Assembly: GCA_037783545.1 (NCBI GenBank)
Contig: JBBELK010001415.1
Span: forward strand, 1 to 64,000
Reading direction: 5' to 3'
Length of the DNA stretch: 64,000 nt
Source of the DNA: Henricia sp. BOLD:AAB3569
Lineage: Eukaryota; Echinodermata; Asteroidea; Spinulosida; Echinasteridae
The notes under the pieces: generated by a model
The model's input: the letters and a program-made list of their open reading frames with translations, nothing else
Told to the model about the DNA's origin: nothing
Database searches by the model: none
Position numbers and translations under genes: made by a program
In this document: one piece after another, positions 49,619 through 59,900 of the stretch
Layout of the letters: every line of letters starts with the position of its first letter
Position numbering within the stretch: position 1 is the first letter of the stretch

Positions 49619-52600
49619 TTGTGAGGGGAAAACAAAAATTTTTCCATCGGAAATTTCTAAAAGCACCAATTCCTTATTATTCAAACTCGTCTGCTACTTT
49701 CCGCGTGGAGATTTTGGTATCCGGTGACATTGACCCAAATCCTGGCCCTGAATCAACTAATACTTCTGACTACCACACTACCACCACTGAGTTGAAGTCA
49801 TACTCTCGCAGCAAGCTCCTTGATCTGCGTACTTCTCCATTTTCGAATGCCACATCTCTGTCACAATCAGTACTGACCCTGCTAAGAAACCTTAGAATTA
49901 GTGCTACATGTACTCCAACCTGCATATACCAGCCTACACATCGAGGCAAGAAGGCTGGTCGCCGTCGGGCAGTTGGAAAACCTCCATCTGCTAGAGATTT
50001 ACCCCAGTATGTCTCATCATCATCACCTACATGTAAAAACACAAGTCTTAGTTTTTGTGTTTTGAATGCGCAGTCTATCTGCAACAAGACGAATGAATTT
50101 GTCGACTTGGTACTTCAAAATAATCATGATTTAGTTGCTGTATCAGAGACGTGGCTCAAACCAGACGACGACTTGATAGCTCGCGAGTGCACCCCAGATG
50201 GTTACCTTTTTCATCATATACCCAGACCCCACAAGACAGGTGGAGGTGTTGCTCTACTTTTTTGATTACAGATCTACGTTGGGTGTCTGCATGAAAAATG
50301 ATAACGCGAACTATGCAACTTTTGAATCTCTCCATGTGGAGATAACTGGTAATTCCAATTCTGTTCGCATGGTAGTCATCTATCGTCCGGAAAGAGACAT
50401 CCATGGACAACATGTGTGTTTTTCCACTTTTTTGCATGAATTTGAGAACTTGATCACACAATATCTCCTCCACCCATCCGAAGTCATATTCGCTGGCGAC
50501 TTCAACATCCATGTTGACGATATGTCCAACACCAATGCAAAACAGTTTCAGTATTTGCTCTCATCGTACGGTCTCGTCCAACACATTCATGAGCCAACTC
50601 ATCGACTTGGACATTGTCTCGATTTGGTGATAACGCGTGAGAATGTCACACCTATAATCTCAAATATTAAAATCCACCCTGGACTTTCGGACCACTATGC
50701 GATCATGGGCTACGTTGGCTTTAAGAAGCCACCCCTCCCAACTATGACTTTGAAAACTCGGCGATGGCGTAATATCAATATCACTGCCTTCTGTCATGAT
50801 ATTGAAACATCTCTATCGAACATCGACCTCGGCACTGATGACCTTGAAGCTTGTGTTGAAGAGTATGAATGCATGGTACGTGAAAATGTGGACAAACATG
50901 CTCCACAGGTAACACGATCCATCAAGATTCGACCGGGACCACGTTGGTTTGATGATGACATCCGAGCAGCACGGAAAATTCGCCGTCAGCTTGAACGGAG
51001 GTGGCGTGCCAATGGCAAGCAAGAGGCTGATCGGCAGAGCTTTCGCCAGCAATGTAATGTTGTGAACGTCATGATCAACCAAGCGAAAGTGAGTCACTAT
51101 TCAACACAGGTGCAACAAAGCTCTGGTGACCAGAAAAAGCTGTTCAGGGTAATCGACAAGCTGTTGCACAAGCCTAAGTTCCCGGTCCTTCCATCCTCAC
51201 AATCTGACCAGGACCTTGCAAATGCATTTTCAAATTATTTTGTCAACAAGATTACGAACATCCGATCCTCATTGATGCCAGTGTCCAACTCCGTCCCACT
51301 AGTTCAGCCACATGCGGATCCCAACTGCAGACTCTCTAATTTTGAGCCAACCAATGTTAACGAAATTAAGCGTGTCATCATGAACTCGCCATCAAAATCC
51401 TGCGAACTTGACCCTATTCCAACTATGATGATAAAGCAACACATTGATGTGTTTGCTCCTTTTATTACCGAGGTGGTCAACACATCGTTGGACTCGGGTT
51501 GCTTCCCAGACAACCTAAAAGTCTCCTACATTCGGCCACTTCTGAAGAAGCCCAGCCTGGACAAGGAGATTCTGAAAAACTACAGACCCGTCTCAAACCT
51601 GAAGTACCTGGGGAAAATCATCGAGCGTATTGTCTCATCCCGCATCTCTGACCACATTCAAGACCATGAGCTTTCGGACGTTTTCCAGTCTGCATATAAG
51701 CCATTCCACGGGACGGAAGTTGCGCTTGTTCGGGTCAGTAATGATATCCTGTCCGCAATGGATAATGGTGATATCACTGCGCTAGTTATGCTTGATTTGA
51801 GTGCAGCATTCGATACCGTTGATCATGGCATCCTCGTATCTCGACTTAAGAACTATCTCGGTATACACGGCACGGCTCTCGAATGGTGCAGGTCCTATCT
51901 ATCAAATAGAACCCAGCATGTCCGCATTGGCAATGCAATATCAGATCCTGTTGTTTTAGAGTACTCTGTACCACAAGGGTCTGTGCTAGGCCCACAGTGG
52001 TTTACTCTTTATACCTTGCCAATTCGTGATATCATCTTGAAACATCATCTGAACTACCACGTCTATGCAGATGATACTCAACTCTACATAACCTTCAAGT
52101 CTTCGCAGGAGCCTGCCGATTCTTCTATTGCAAGACTGGAACAATGCATCTCCGAGATCCGATGCTGGATGAAAAACAACTTTCTAAAGCTAAATGAGGA
52201 AAAAACGGAGTTTCTCTTGTTTGGATCACGCCAACAATTAACAAAGGTGTCTGTGCCATTTATTACAATTGGTGATGCACAGATAGCCCCATCGTTGCAG
52301 GCCCGGAACTTGGGGGTTATATTTGATTCAGCAATGACATTTACACCTCACGTCGCTAACACTGTCCGTTCGGCATCATTCCAAATTAGAAACATTGGTC
52401 GTATACGCAAGTATTTGAATAGAAGTGCCACCGAGCAAATCATCCATGCATTTGTGACTTCACGACTAGACAACGGCAATTCACTACTCTACGGACTCCC
52501 TCAGAATCAAATATACCGTCTTCAACGTCTTCAGTATACCGCTGCCCGCATCATCACCTTATCCAGGAGGAACTGTCACATCACCCCCATTTTGAAGGAA

Positions 52601-52915
52601 CTACACTGGCTTCCTGTCTCCCAAAGGATTATTTTCAAACTCATGCTTCTGGTCCACAAAGCTCTCAACAACAAGGCTCCCTACTACATTAAGGAACTAC
52701 TACATGAATATTCTCCAGCAAGAACTCTTAGATCAAGTAACCAGCAACTTCTGAAGGAACCAAATTCTAAGCGAACATGGGGCGCCAGATCTTTTTCTGT
52801 TGCAGCTCCTCGACTTTGGAATTCATTGCCACTTGACCTCAGATCATGCCACTGTACAACTAGGTTCAAATCACTTCTAAAAACTTACTTGATGTCGCAA
52901 ATTTTCGAGAATTAA
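49619..52915 (+). pseudogene. Endonuclease-reverse transcriptase of L2-like copy 1 (frameshifted)
   Basis: Same polyprotein as the copy ending at 56,888, broken once. The frame coming from satellite ATG 49,297 runs through the 2A-like motif and the start of the endonuclease (LNAQSICNK, SETWL), then stops at TGA 50,263-50,265 inside a 7-bp insertion (50,261-50,267) after GGGVALL. Beyond it the frame resumes from about 50,268 with the rest of the endonuclease (GDFN, SDH), the reverse transcriptase (FDTVD, YADD) and the C-terminal region, ending at 52,915. Besides the insertion I count seven amino-acid differences from copy 2 (K/Q, N/D, F/S, S/F, R/I, V/L, Y/N). A break inside the endonuclease should abolish autonomous retrotransposition. 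Confidence 0.9.
49723..49749 (+). other. 2A-like translational recoding motif, L2-like copy 1
   Basis: Encodes GDIDPNPGP, in frame with the satellite ATG at 49,297 (residues 143-151 of that frame). The viral-type 2A core is D-[VI]-E-x-N-P-G-P; here Glu is replaced by Asp, while NPGP is intact. 2A-like sequences at the N-terminus of L2/CR1-group polyproteins are known from several aquatic invertebrates; activity of this variant is not known. Confidence 0.6.
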
Positions 52916-53005
52916 TTACTTGTTGTTGTTAACAGCGCCTTGAGCACCCTGCAGGGTGGATATGTGCGCTTTACAAATCTCATTATTATTATTATTATTA
53001 TTATT
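52916..53005 (+). other. 3' untranslated region and (ATT)8 tail, L2-like copy 1
   Basis: After the stop codon come TTGTTGTTG, then a perfect 14-bp palindrome CACCCTGCAGGGTG (52,945-52,958) flanked by GCGC on both sides, then (ATT)8 at 52,982-53,005. A 3' hairpin plus a short tandem tail is the usual recognition end of CR1/L2-group RNAs. Confidence 0.75.
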
Positions 53006-53598
53006 ATGCTCCAAAGACTCTATATTGCGCACTTGTCCTAAAAAATTGACAGACTTTCGCCGGGAAATGGCAGAGAAATTTCAGAGTTTAGAAAAAAAAG
53101 GGGTTGGCGCTTCCTGGATGCTCCCGCAACCTGTGGCTGTCTGTACACACCTCTTTGGTGTACTCCTGACTCGTGCGCATGCTCAGTCCTTCGGACTGTC
53201 GTTGACACGGCCCAGTTTGGGACGGGATTTTGGTCAAAGTGTGGTCCAAACGTCGGTAAATTTGGAGGTCGAAAAATGTTCCTACGAACTTCAAATTTTG
53301 CATGCTCCAAAGACTCTATATTGCGCACTTGTCCTAAAACATTGACAGACTTTCGCCCGGGAAATGGCAGAGAAATTTCAGAGTTTAGAAAAAAAAGGGG
53401 TTGGCGCTTCCTGGATGCTCCCGCAACCTGTGGCTGTCTGTACACACCTCTTTGGTGTACTCCTGACTCGTGCGCATGCTCAGTCCTTCGGACTGTCGTT
53501 GACACGGCCCAGTTTGGGACGGGATTTTGGTCAAAGTGTGGTCCAAACGTCGGCAAATTTGGAGGTCGAAAAATTTTCCGACGAACTTCAAATTTTGC
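53006..53598. repeat. Satellite block 12, exactly two monomers between the L2-like elements
   Basis: 593 bp, which is two monomers plus one base (an extra C in CGCCCGGG near 53,357). It carries CGGTAAATTTG, TTCCTACGAAC, AAAACATTGAC and AAAATTTTCCG. These differ from the monomers immediately left of the first element and right of the second. Confidence 0.95.
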
Positions 53599-56500
53599 TT
53601 GTGAGGGGAAAACAACAATTTTTCCATCGGAAATTTCTAAAAGCACCAATTCCTTATTATTCAAACTCGTCTGCTACTTTCCGCGTGGAGATTTTGGTAT
53701 CCGGTGACATTGACCCAAATCCTGGCCCTGAATCAACTAATACTTCTGACTACCACACTACCACCACTGAGTTGAAGTCATACTCTCGCAGCAAGCTCCT
53801 TGATCTGCGTACTTCTCCATTTTCGAATGCCACATCTCTGTCACAATCAGTACTGACCCTGCTAAGAAACCTTAGAATTAGTGCTACATGTACTCCAACC
53901 TGCATATACCAGCCTACACATCGAGGCAAGAAGGCTGGTCGCCGTCGGGCAGTTGGAAAACCTCCATCTGCTAGAGATTTACCCCAGTATGTCTCATCAT
54001 CATCACCTACATGTAAAAACACAAGTCTTAGTTTTTGTGTTTTGAATGCGCAGTCTATCTGCAACAAGACGGATGAATTTGTCGACTTGGTACTTCAAAA
54101 TAATCATGATTTAGTTGCTGTATCAGAGACGTGGCTCAAACCAGACGACGACTTGATAGCTCGCGAGTGCACCCCAGATGGTTACCTTTTTCATCATATA
54201 CCCAGACCCCACAAGACAGGTGGAGGTGTTGCTCTACTTTACAGATCTACGTTGGGTGTCTGCATGAAAAATGATAACGCGAACTATGCAACTTTTGAAT
54301 CTCTCCATGTGGAGATAACTGGTAATTCCAATTCTGTTCGCATGGTAGTCATCTATCGTCCGGAAAGAGACATCCATGGACAACATGTGTGTTTTTCCAC
54401 TTTTTTGCATGAATTTGAGAACTTGATCACACAATATCTCCTCCACCCATCCGAAGTCATATTCGCTGGCGACTTCAACATCCATGTTGACGATATGTCC
54501 AACACCAATGCAAAACAGTTTCAGTATTTGCTCTCATCGTACGGTCTCGTCCAACACATTCATGAGCCAACTCATCGACTTGGACATTGTCTCGATTTGG
54601 TGATAACGCGTGAGAATGTCACACCTATAATCTCAAATATTAAAATCCACCCTGGACTTTCGGACCACTATGCGATCATGGGCTACGTTGGCTTTAAGAA
54701 GCCACCCCTCCCAACTATGACTTTGAAAACTCGGCGATGGCGTAATATCAATATCACTGCCTTCTGTCATGATATTGAAACATCTCTATCGAACATCGAC
54801 CTCGGCACTGATGACCTTGAAGCTTGTGTTGAAGAGTATGAATGCATGGTACGTGAAAATGTGGACAAACATGCTCCACAGGTAACACGATCCATCAAGA
54901 TTCGACCGGGACCACGTTGGTTTGATGATGACATCCGAGCAGCACGGAAAATTCGCCGTCAGCTTGAACGGAGGTGGCGTGCCAATGGCAAGCAAGAGGC
55001 TGATCGGCAGAGCTTTCGCCAGCAATGTAATGTTGTGAACGTCATGATCAACCAAGCGAAAGTGAGTCACTATTCAACACAGGTGCAACAAAGCTCTGGT
55101 GACCAGAAAAAGCTGTTCAGGGTAATCGACAAGCTGTTGCACAAGCCTAAGTCCCCGGTCCTTCCATCCTCACAATCTGACCAGGACCTTGCAAATGCAT
55201 TTTCAAATTATTTTGTCAACAAGATTACGAACATCCGATCCTCATTGATGCCAGTGTCCAACTTCGTCCCACTAGTTCAGCCACATGCGGATCCCAACTG
55301 CAGACTCTCTAATTTTGAGCCAACCAATGTTAACGAAATTAAGCGTGTCATCATGAACTCGCCATCAAAATCCTGCGAACTTGACCCTATTCCAACTATG
55401 ATGATAAAGCAACACATTGATGTGTTTGCTCCTTTTATTACCGAGGTGGTCAACACATCGTTGGACTCGGGTTGCTTCCCAGACAACCTAAAAGTCTCCT
55501 ACATTCGGCCACTTCTGAAGAAGCCCAGCCTGGACAAGGAGATTCTGAAAAACTACAGACCCGTCTCAAACCTGAAGTACCTGGGGAAAATCATCGAGCG
55601 TATTGTCTCATCCCGCATCTCTGACCACATTCAAGACCATGAGCTTTCGGACGTTTTCCAGTCTGCATATAAGCCATTCCACGGGACGGAAGTTGCGCTT
55701 GTTCGGGTCAGTAATGATATCCTGTCCGCAATGGATAATGGTGATATCACTGCGCTAGTTATGCTTGATTTGAGTGCAGCATTCGATACCGTTGATCATG
55801 GCATCCTCGTATCTCGACTTAAGAACTATCTCGGTATACACGGCACGGCTCTCGAATGGTGCAGGTCCTATCTATCAAATATAACCCAGCATGTCCGCAT
55901 TGGCAATGCAATATCAGATCCTGTTGTTTTAGAGTACTCTTTACCACAAGGGTCTGTGCTAGGCCCACAGTGGTTTACTCTTTATACCTTGCCAATTCGT
56001 GATATCATCTTGAAACATCATCTGAACTACCACGTCTATGCAGATGATACTCAACTCTACATAACCTTCAAGTCTTCGCAGGAGCCTGCCGATTCTTCTA
56101 TTGCAAGACTGGAACAATGCATCTCCGAGATCCGATGCTGGATGAAAAACAACTTTCTAAAGCTAAATGAGGAAAAAACGGAGTTTCTCTTGTTTGGATC
56201 ACGCCAACAATTAACAAAGGTGTCTGTGCCATTTATTACAATTGGTGATGCACAGATAGCCCCATCGTTGCAGGCCCGGAACTTGGGGGTTATATTTGAT
56301 TCAGCAATGACATTTACACCTCACGTCGCTAACACTGTCCGTTCGGCATCATTCCAAATTAGAAACATTGGTCGTATACGCAAGTATTTGAATAGAAGTG
56401 CCACCGAGCAAATCATCCATGCATTTGTGACTTCACGACTAGACAACGGCAATTCACTACTCTACGGACTCCCTCAGAATCAAATATACCGTCTTCAACG

Positions 56501-56888
56501 TCTTCAGAATACCGCTGCCCGCATCATCACCTTATCCAGGAGGAACTGTCACATCACCCCCATTTTGAAGGAACTACACTGGCTTCCTGTCTCCCAAAGG
56601 ATTATTTTCAAACTCATGCTTCTGGTCCACAAAGCTCTCAACAACAAGGCTCCCTACTACATTAAGGAACTACTACATGAATATTCTCCAGCAAGAACTC
56701 TTAGATCAAGTAACCAGCAACTTCTGAAGGAACCAAATTCTAAGCGAACATGGGGCGCCAGATCTTTTTCTGTTGCAGCTCCTCGACTTTGGAATTCATT
56801 GCCACTTGACCTCAGATCATGCCACTGTACAACTAGGTTCAAATCACTTCTAAAAACTTACTTGATGTCGCAAATTTTCGAGAATTAA
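53364..56888 (+). CDS. L2-like retrotransposon endonuclease-reverse transcriptase (satellite-fused frame)
   Basis: Open frame of 1,174 residues. Residues 1-78 are satellite; element coding starts at about residue 79 (53,598). The ATG at 53,364 is only the first in-frame one; the element has none before the endonuclease, so its true start is missing or supplied from outside. Seen in order: 2A-like GDIDPNPGP (114-122); a low-complexity linker with a basic patch RGKKAGRRRA (about 187-196); an APE-type endonuclease with Asn228 (LNAQSICNK), Glu255 (SETWL), Asp370 (GDFN), Asp434-His435 (SDH); a reverse transcriptase from about 713 (NYRPVSNLKYLGK), Asp802 (LDLSAAFDTVDH), PQGSVLGP, YADD (892-895), LNEEKTEFLLFG and NLGVIFDSA (about 973); and an L2-type C-terminal region (LHWLPVSQRI, APRLWNSLPL). 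Family role: nicking target DNA and reverse-transcribing its own RNA there (target-primed reverse transcription). All catalytic residues I can check are present. Confidence 0.9.
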   Translation: MAEKFQSLEKKGVGASWMLPQPVAVCTHLFGVLLTRAHAQSFGLSLTRPSLGRDFGQSVVQTSANLEVEKFSDELQILLVRGKQQFFHRKFLKAPIPYYSNSSATFRVEILVSGDIDPNPGPESTNTSDYHTTTTELKSYSRSKLLDLRTSPFSNATSLSQSVLTLLRNLRISATCTPTCIYQPTHRGKKAGRRRAVGKPPSARDLPQYVSSSSPTCKNTSLSFCVLNAQSICNKTDEFVDLVLQNNHDLVAVSETWLKPDDDLIARECTPDGYLFHHIPRPHKTGGGVALLYRSTLGVCMKNDNANYATFESLHVEITGNSNSVRMVVIYRPERDIHGQHVCFSTFLHEFENLITQYLLHPSEVIFAGDFNIHVDDMSNTNAKQFQYLLSSYGLVQHIHEPTHRLGHCLDLVITRENVTPIISNIKIHPGLSDHYAIMGYVGFKKPPLPTMTLKTRRWRNINITAFCHDIETSLSNIDLGTDDLEACVEEYECMVRENVDKHAPQVTRSIKIRPGPRWFDDDIRAARKIRRQLERRWRANGKQEADRQSFRQQCNVVNVMINQAKVSHYSTQVQQSSGDQKKLFRVIDKLLHKPKSPVLPSSQSDQDLANAFSNYFVNKITNIRSSLMPVSNFVPLVQPHADPNCRLSNFEPTNVNEIKRVIMNSPSKSCELDPIPTMMIKQHIDVFAPFITEVVNTSLDSGCFPDNLKVSYIRPLLKKPSLDKEILKNYRPVSNLKYLGKIIERIVSSRISDHIQDHELSDVFQSAYKPFHGTEVALVRVSNDILSAMDNGDITALVMLDLSAAFDTVDHGILVSRLKNYLGIHGTALEWCRSYLSNITQHVRIGNAISDPVVLEYSLPQGSVLGPQWFTLYTLPIRDIILKHHLNYHVYADDTQLYITFKSSQEPADSSIARLEQCISEIRCWMKNNFLKLNEEKTEFLLFGSRQQLTKVSVPFITIGDAQIAPSLQARNLGVIFDSAMTFTPHVANTVRSASFQIRNIGRIRKYLNRSATEQIIHAFVTSRLDNGNSLLYGLPQNQIYRLQRLQNTAARIITLSRRNCHITPILKELHWLPVSQRIIFKLMLLVHKALNNKAPYYIKELLHEYSPARTLRSSNQQLLKEPNSKRTWGARSFSVAAPRLWNSLPLDLRSCHCTTRFKSLLKTYLMSQIFEN
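53703..53729 (+). other. 2A-like translational recoding motif, L2-like copy 2
   Basis: Identical GDIDPNPGP at residues 114-122 of the 1,174-residue frame, about 35 codons after the satellite junction and about 105 codons before the endonuclease. If active, ribosome skipping between Gly and the final Pro would release everything upstream, including the satellite-encoded leader, from the enzyme. Confidence 0.6.
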
Positions 56889-56978
56889 TTACTTGTTGTT
56901 GTTAACAGCGCCTTGAGCACCCTGCAGGGTGGATATGTGCGCTTTACAAATCTCATTATTATTATTATTATTATTATT
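56889..56978 (+). other. 3' untranslated region and (ATT)8 tail, L2-like copy 2
   Basis: Same structure as copy 1, with the palindrome at 56,918-56,931 and (ATT)8 at 56,955-56,978. The tail does not resemble the SINE (AAC)n end, so this element is not the obvious mobiliser of the SINE. Confidence 0.75.
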
Positions 56979-59900
56979 ATGCTCCAAAGACTCTATATTG
57001 CGCACTTGTCCTAAAAAATTGACAGACTTTCGCCGGGAAATGGCAGAGAAATTTCAGAGTTTATAAAAAAAAGGGGTTGGCGCTTCCTGGATGCTCCCGC
57101 AACCTGTGGCTGTCTGTACACACCTCTTTGGTGTACTCCTGACTCGTGCGCATGCTCAGTCCTTCGGACTGTCGTTGACACGGCTCAGTTTGGGACGGGA
57201 TTTTGGTCAAAGTGTGGTCCAAACGTCGGCAAATTTGGAGGTCGAAAAATGTTCCGACGAATTTCAAATTTTGCATGCTCCAAAGACTCTATATTGCGCA
57301 CTTGTCCTAACAAATTGACAGACTTTCGCCGGCAAATGGCAGAGAAATTTCAGAGTTTAGAAAAAAAAGGGGTTGGCGCTTCCTGGATGCTCCCGCAACC
57401 TGTGGCTGTCTGTACACACCTCTTTGGTGTACTCCTGACTCGTGCGCATGCTCAGTCCTTCGGACTGTCGTTGACACGGCCCAGTTTGGGACGGGATTTT
57501 GGTCAAAGTGTGGTCCAAACGTCGGCAAATTTGGAGGTCGAAAAATGTTCCGACGAACTTCAAATTTTGCATGCTCCAAAGACTCTATATTGCGCACTTG
57601 TCCTAAAAAATTGACAGACTTTCGCCGGGAAATGGCAGAGAAATTTCAGAGTTTAGAAAAAAAGGGGTTGGCGCTTCCTGGATGCTCCCGCAACCTGTGG
57701 CTGTCTGTACACACCTCTTTGGTGTACTCCTGACTCGTGCGCATGCTCAGTCATTCGGACTGTCGTTGACACGGCCCAGTTTGGGACGGGATTTTGGTCA
57801 AAGTGTGGTCCAAACGTCGGCAAATTTGGAGGTCGAAAAATGTTCCGACGATCTTCAAATTTTGCATGCTCCAAAGACTCTATATTGCGCACTTGTCCTA
57901 AAAAATTGACAGACTTTCGCCTGGAAATGGCAGAGAAATTTCAGAGTTTAGAAAAAAAAGGGGTTGGCGCTTCCTGGATGCTCCCGCAACCTGTGGCTGT
58001 CTGTACACACCTCTTTGGTGTACTCCTGACTCGTGCGCATGCTAAGTCCTTCGGACTGTCGTTGACACGGCCCAGTTTGGGACGGGATTTTGGTGAAAGT
58101 GTGGTCCAAACGTCGGCAAATTTGGAGGTCGAAAAATGTTCCGACGAACTTCAAATTTTGCATGCTCCAAAGACTCTATATTGCGCACTTGTCCTAAAAA
58201 AATGACAGACTTTCGCCGGGAAATGGCAGAGAAATTTCAGAGTTTAGAAAAAAAAAGGGGTTGGCGCTTCCTGGATGCTCCCGCAACCTGTGGCTGTCTG
58301 TACACACCTCATTGGTGTACTCCTGACTCGTGCGCATGCTCAGTCCTTCGGACTGTCGTTGACACGGCCCAGTTTGGGACGGGATTTTGGTCAAAGTGTG
58401 GTCCAAACGTCGGCAAATTTGGAGGTCGAAAAATGTTCCGACGAACTTCAAATTGTGCATGCTCCAAAGACTCTATATTGCGCACTTGTCCTAAAAATTG
58501 ACAGACTTTCGCCGGGAAATGGCAGAGAAAGTTCAGAGTTTAGAAAAAAAAGGGGTTGGCGCTTCCTGGATGCTCTCGCAACCTGTGGCTGTTTGTACAC
58601 ACCTCTTTGGTGTACTCCTGACTCGTGCGCATGCTCAGTCCTTCGGACTGTCGTTGACACGGCCCAGTTTGGGACGGGATTTTGGTCAAAGTGTGGTCCA
58701 AACGTCGGCAAATTTGGAGGTCGAAAAATGTTCCGACGAACTTCAAATTTTGCATGCTCCAAAGACTCTATATTGCGCACTTGTCATAAAAAATTGACAG
58801 ACTTTCGCCGGGAAATGGCAGAGAAATTTCAGAGTTTAGAAAAAAAGGGGTTGGCGCTTCCTCGATGCTCCCGCAACCTGTGGCTGTCTGTACACACCTC
58901 TTTGGTGTACTCCTGACTCGTGCGCATGCTCAGTCCTTCGGACTGTCGTTGACACGGCCCAGTTTGGGACGGGATTTTGGTCAAAGTGTGGTCCAAACGT
59001 CGGCAAATTTGGAGGTCGAAAAATGTTCCGACGAACTTCAAATTTTGCATGCTCCAAAGACTTTATATTGCGCACTTGTCCTAAAAAATTGACAGACTTT
59101 CGCCGGTAAATGGCAGAGAAATTTCAGAGTTTAGAAAAAAAAGGGGTTGGCGCTTCCTCGATGCTCCCGCAACCTGTGGCTGTCTGTACACACCTCTTTG
59201 GTGTACTCCTGACTCGTGCGCATGCTCAGTCCTTCGGACTGTCGTTGACACGGCCCAGTTTGGGACGGGATTTTGGTCAAAGTGTGGTCCAAACGTCGGC
59301 AAATTTGGAGGTCGAAAAATGTTCCGACGAACTTCAAATTTTGCATGCTCGAAAGACTCTATATTGCGCACTTGTCCTAAAAAATTGACAGACTTTCGCC
59401 GGGAAATGGCAGAGAAATTTCAGAGTTTAGAAAAAAAAAGGGGTTGGCGCTTCCTGGATGTTCCCGCAACCTGTGGCTGTCTGTACACACCTCTTTGGTG
59501 TACTCCTGACTCGTGCGCATGCTCAGTCCTTCGGACTGTCGTTGACACGGCCCAGTTTGGGACGGGATTTTGGTCAAAGTGTGGTCCAAACGTCGGCAAA
59601 TTTGGAGGTCGAAAAATGTTCCGACGAACTTCAAATTTTGCATGCTCCAAAGACTCTATATTGCGCACTTGTCCTAAAAAATTGACAGACTTTCGCCGGG
59701 AAATGGCAGAGAAATTTCAGAGTTTAGAAAAAAAAAGGGGTTGGCGCTTCCTCGATGCTCCCGCAACCTGTGGCTGTCTGTACACACCTCTTTGGTGTAC
59801 TCCTGACTCGTGCGCATGCTCAGTCCTTCGGACTGTCGTTGACACGGCCCAGTTTGGGACGGGATTTTGGTGAAAGTGTGGTCCAAACGTCGGCAAATTT

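Larger units (their letters stand above)
49619..53005 (+). mobile_element. L2-like (CR1 group) non-LTR retrotransposon, copy 1, disrupted
   Basis: 3,387 bp inserted in a monomer between TTTTGC and ATGCTCC, leaving no recognisable target duplication. The 5' end begins TTGTGAGGGGAAAAC with no start codon before the first coding motifs. The 3' end is a short untranslated region with a perfect palindrome and (ATT)8. Encodes apurinic-type endonuclease and reverse transcriptase in one frame, as in the L2/CR1 group. No separate ORF1 is seen. Relative to the copy at 53,599 it carries a 7-bp insertion (50,261-50,267) and few substitutions. Confidence 0.92.
53599..56978 (+). mobile_element. L2-like (CR1 group) non-LTR retrotransposon, copy 2, coding frame open
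   Basis: 3,380 bp at exactly the same monomer base as copy 1, same 5' end, same (ATT)8 tail, same absence of target duplication. The element-to-element period is 3,980 bp: one element plus two monomers. The full endonuclease-reverse transcriptase frame is open. The 5' end may be truncated, because the reading frame enters from the satellite and no in-frame ATG precedes the endonuclease. Confidence 0.93.
49297..57300. repeat. Tandem pair of L2-like elements, 3,980-bp period
   Basis: Two elements, each at the same monomer base, separated by 593 bp of satellite. Within the elements I see about eight differences in 3.4 kb. In the adjoining monomer on either side I count five differences in 296 bp, so divergence is not uniform across the repeated unit. 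Confidence 0.85.

Noticed and set aside
49613-53010. Target duplication of the sequence TGCT around the L2-like element
   Set aside because: TGCT appears on both sides but the left one includes the first base of the element; host sequence is accounted for exactly by TTTTGC|ATGCTCC, so no duplication is needed.
49619-56978. LTR retrotransposon or integrated virus
   Set aside because: No long terminal repeats, integrase, protease or capsid motifs. The APE-type endonuclease followed by YADD reverse transcriptase and an ATT tail is the non-LTR L2/CR1 layout.
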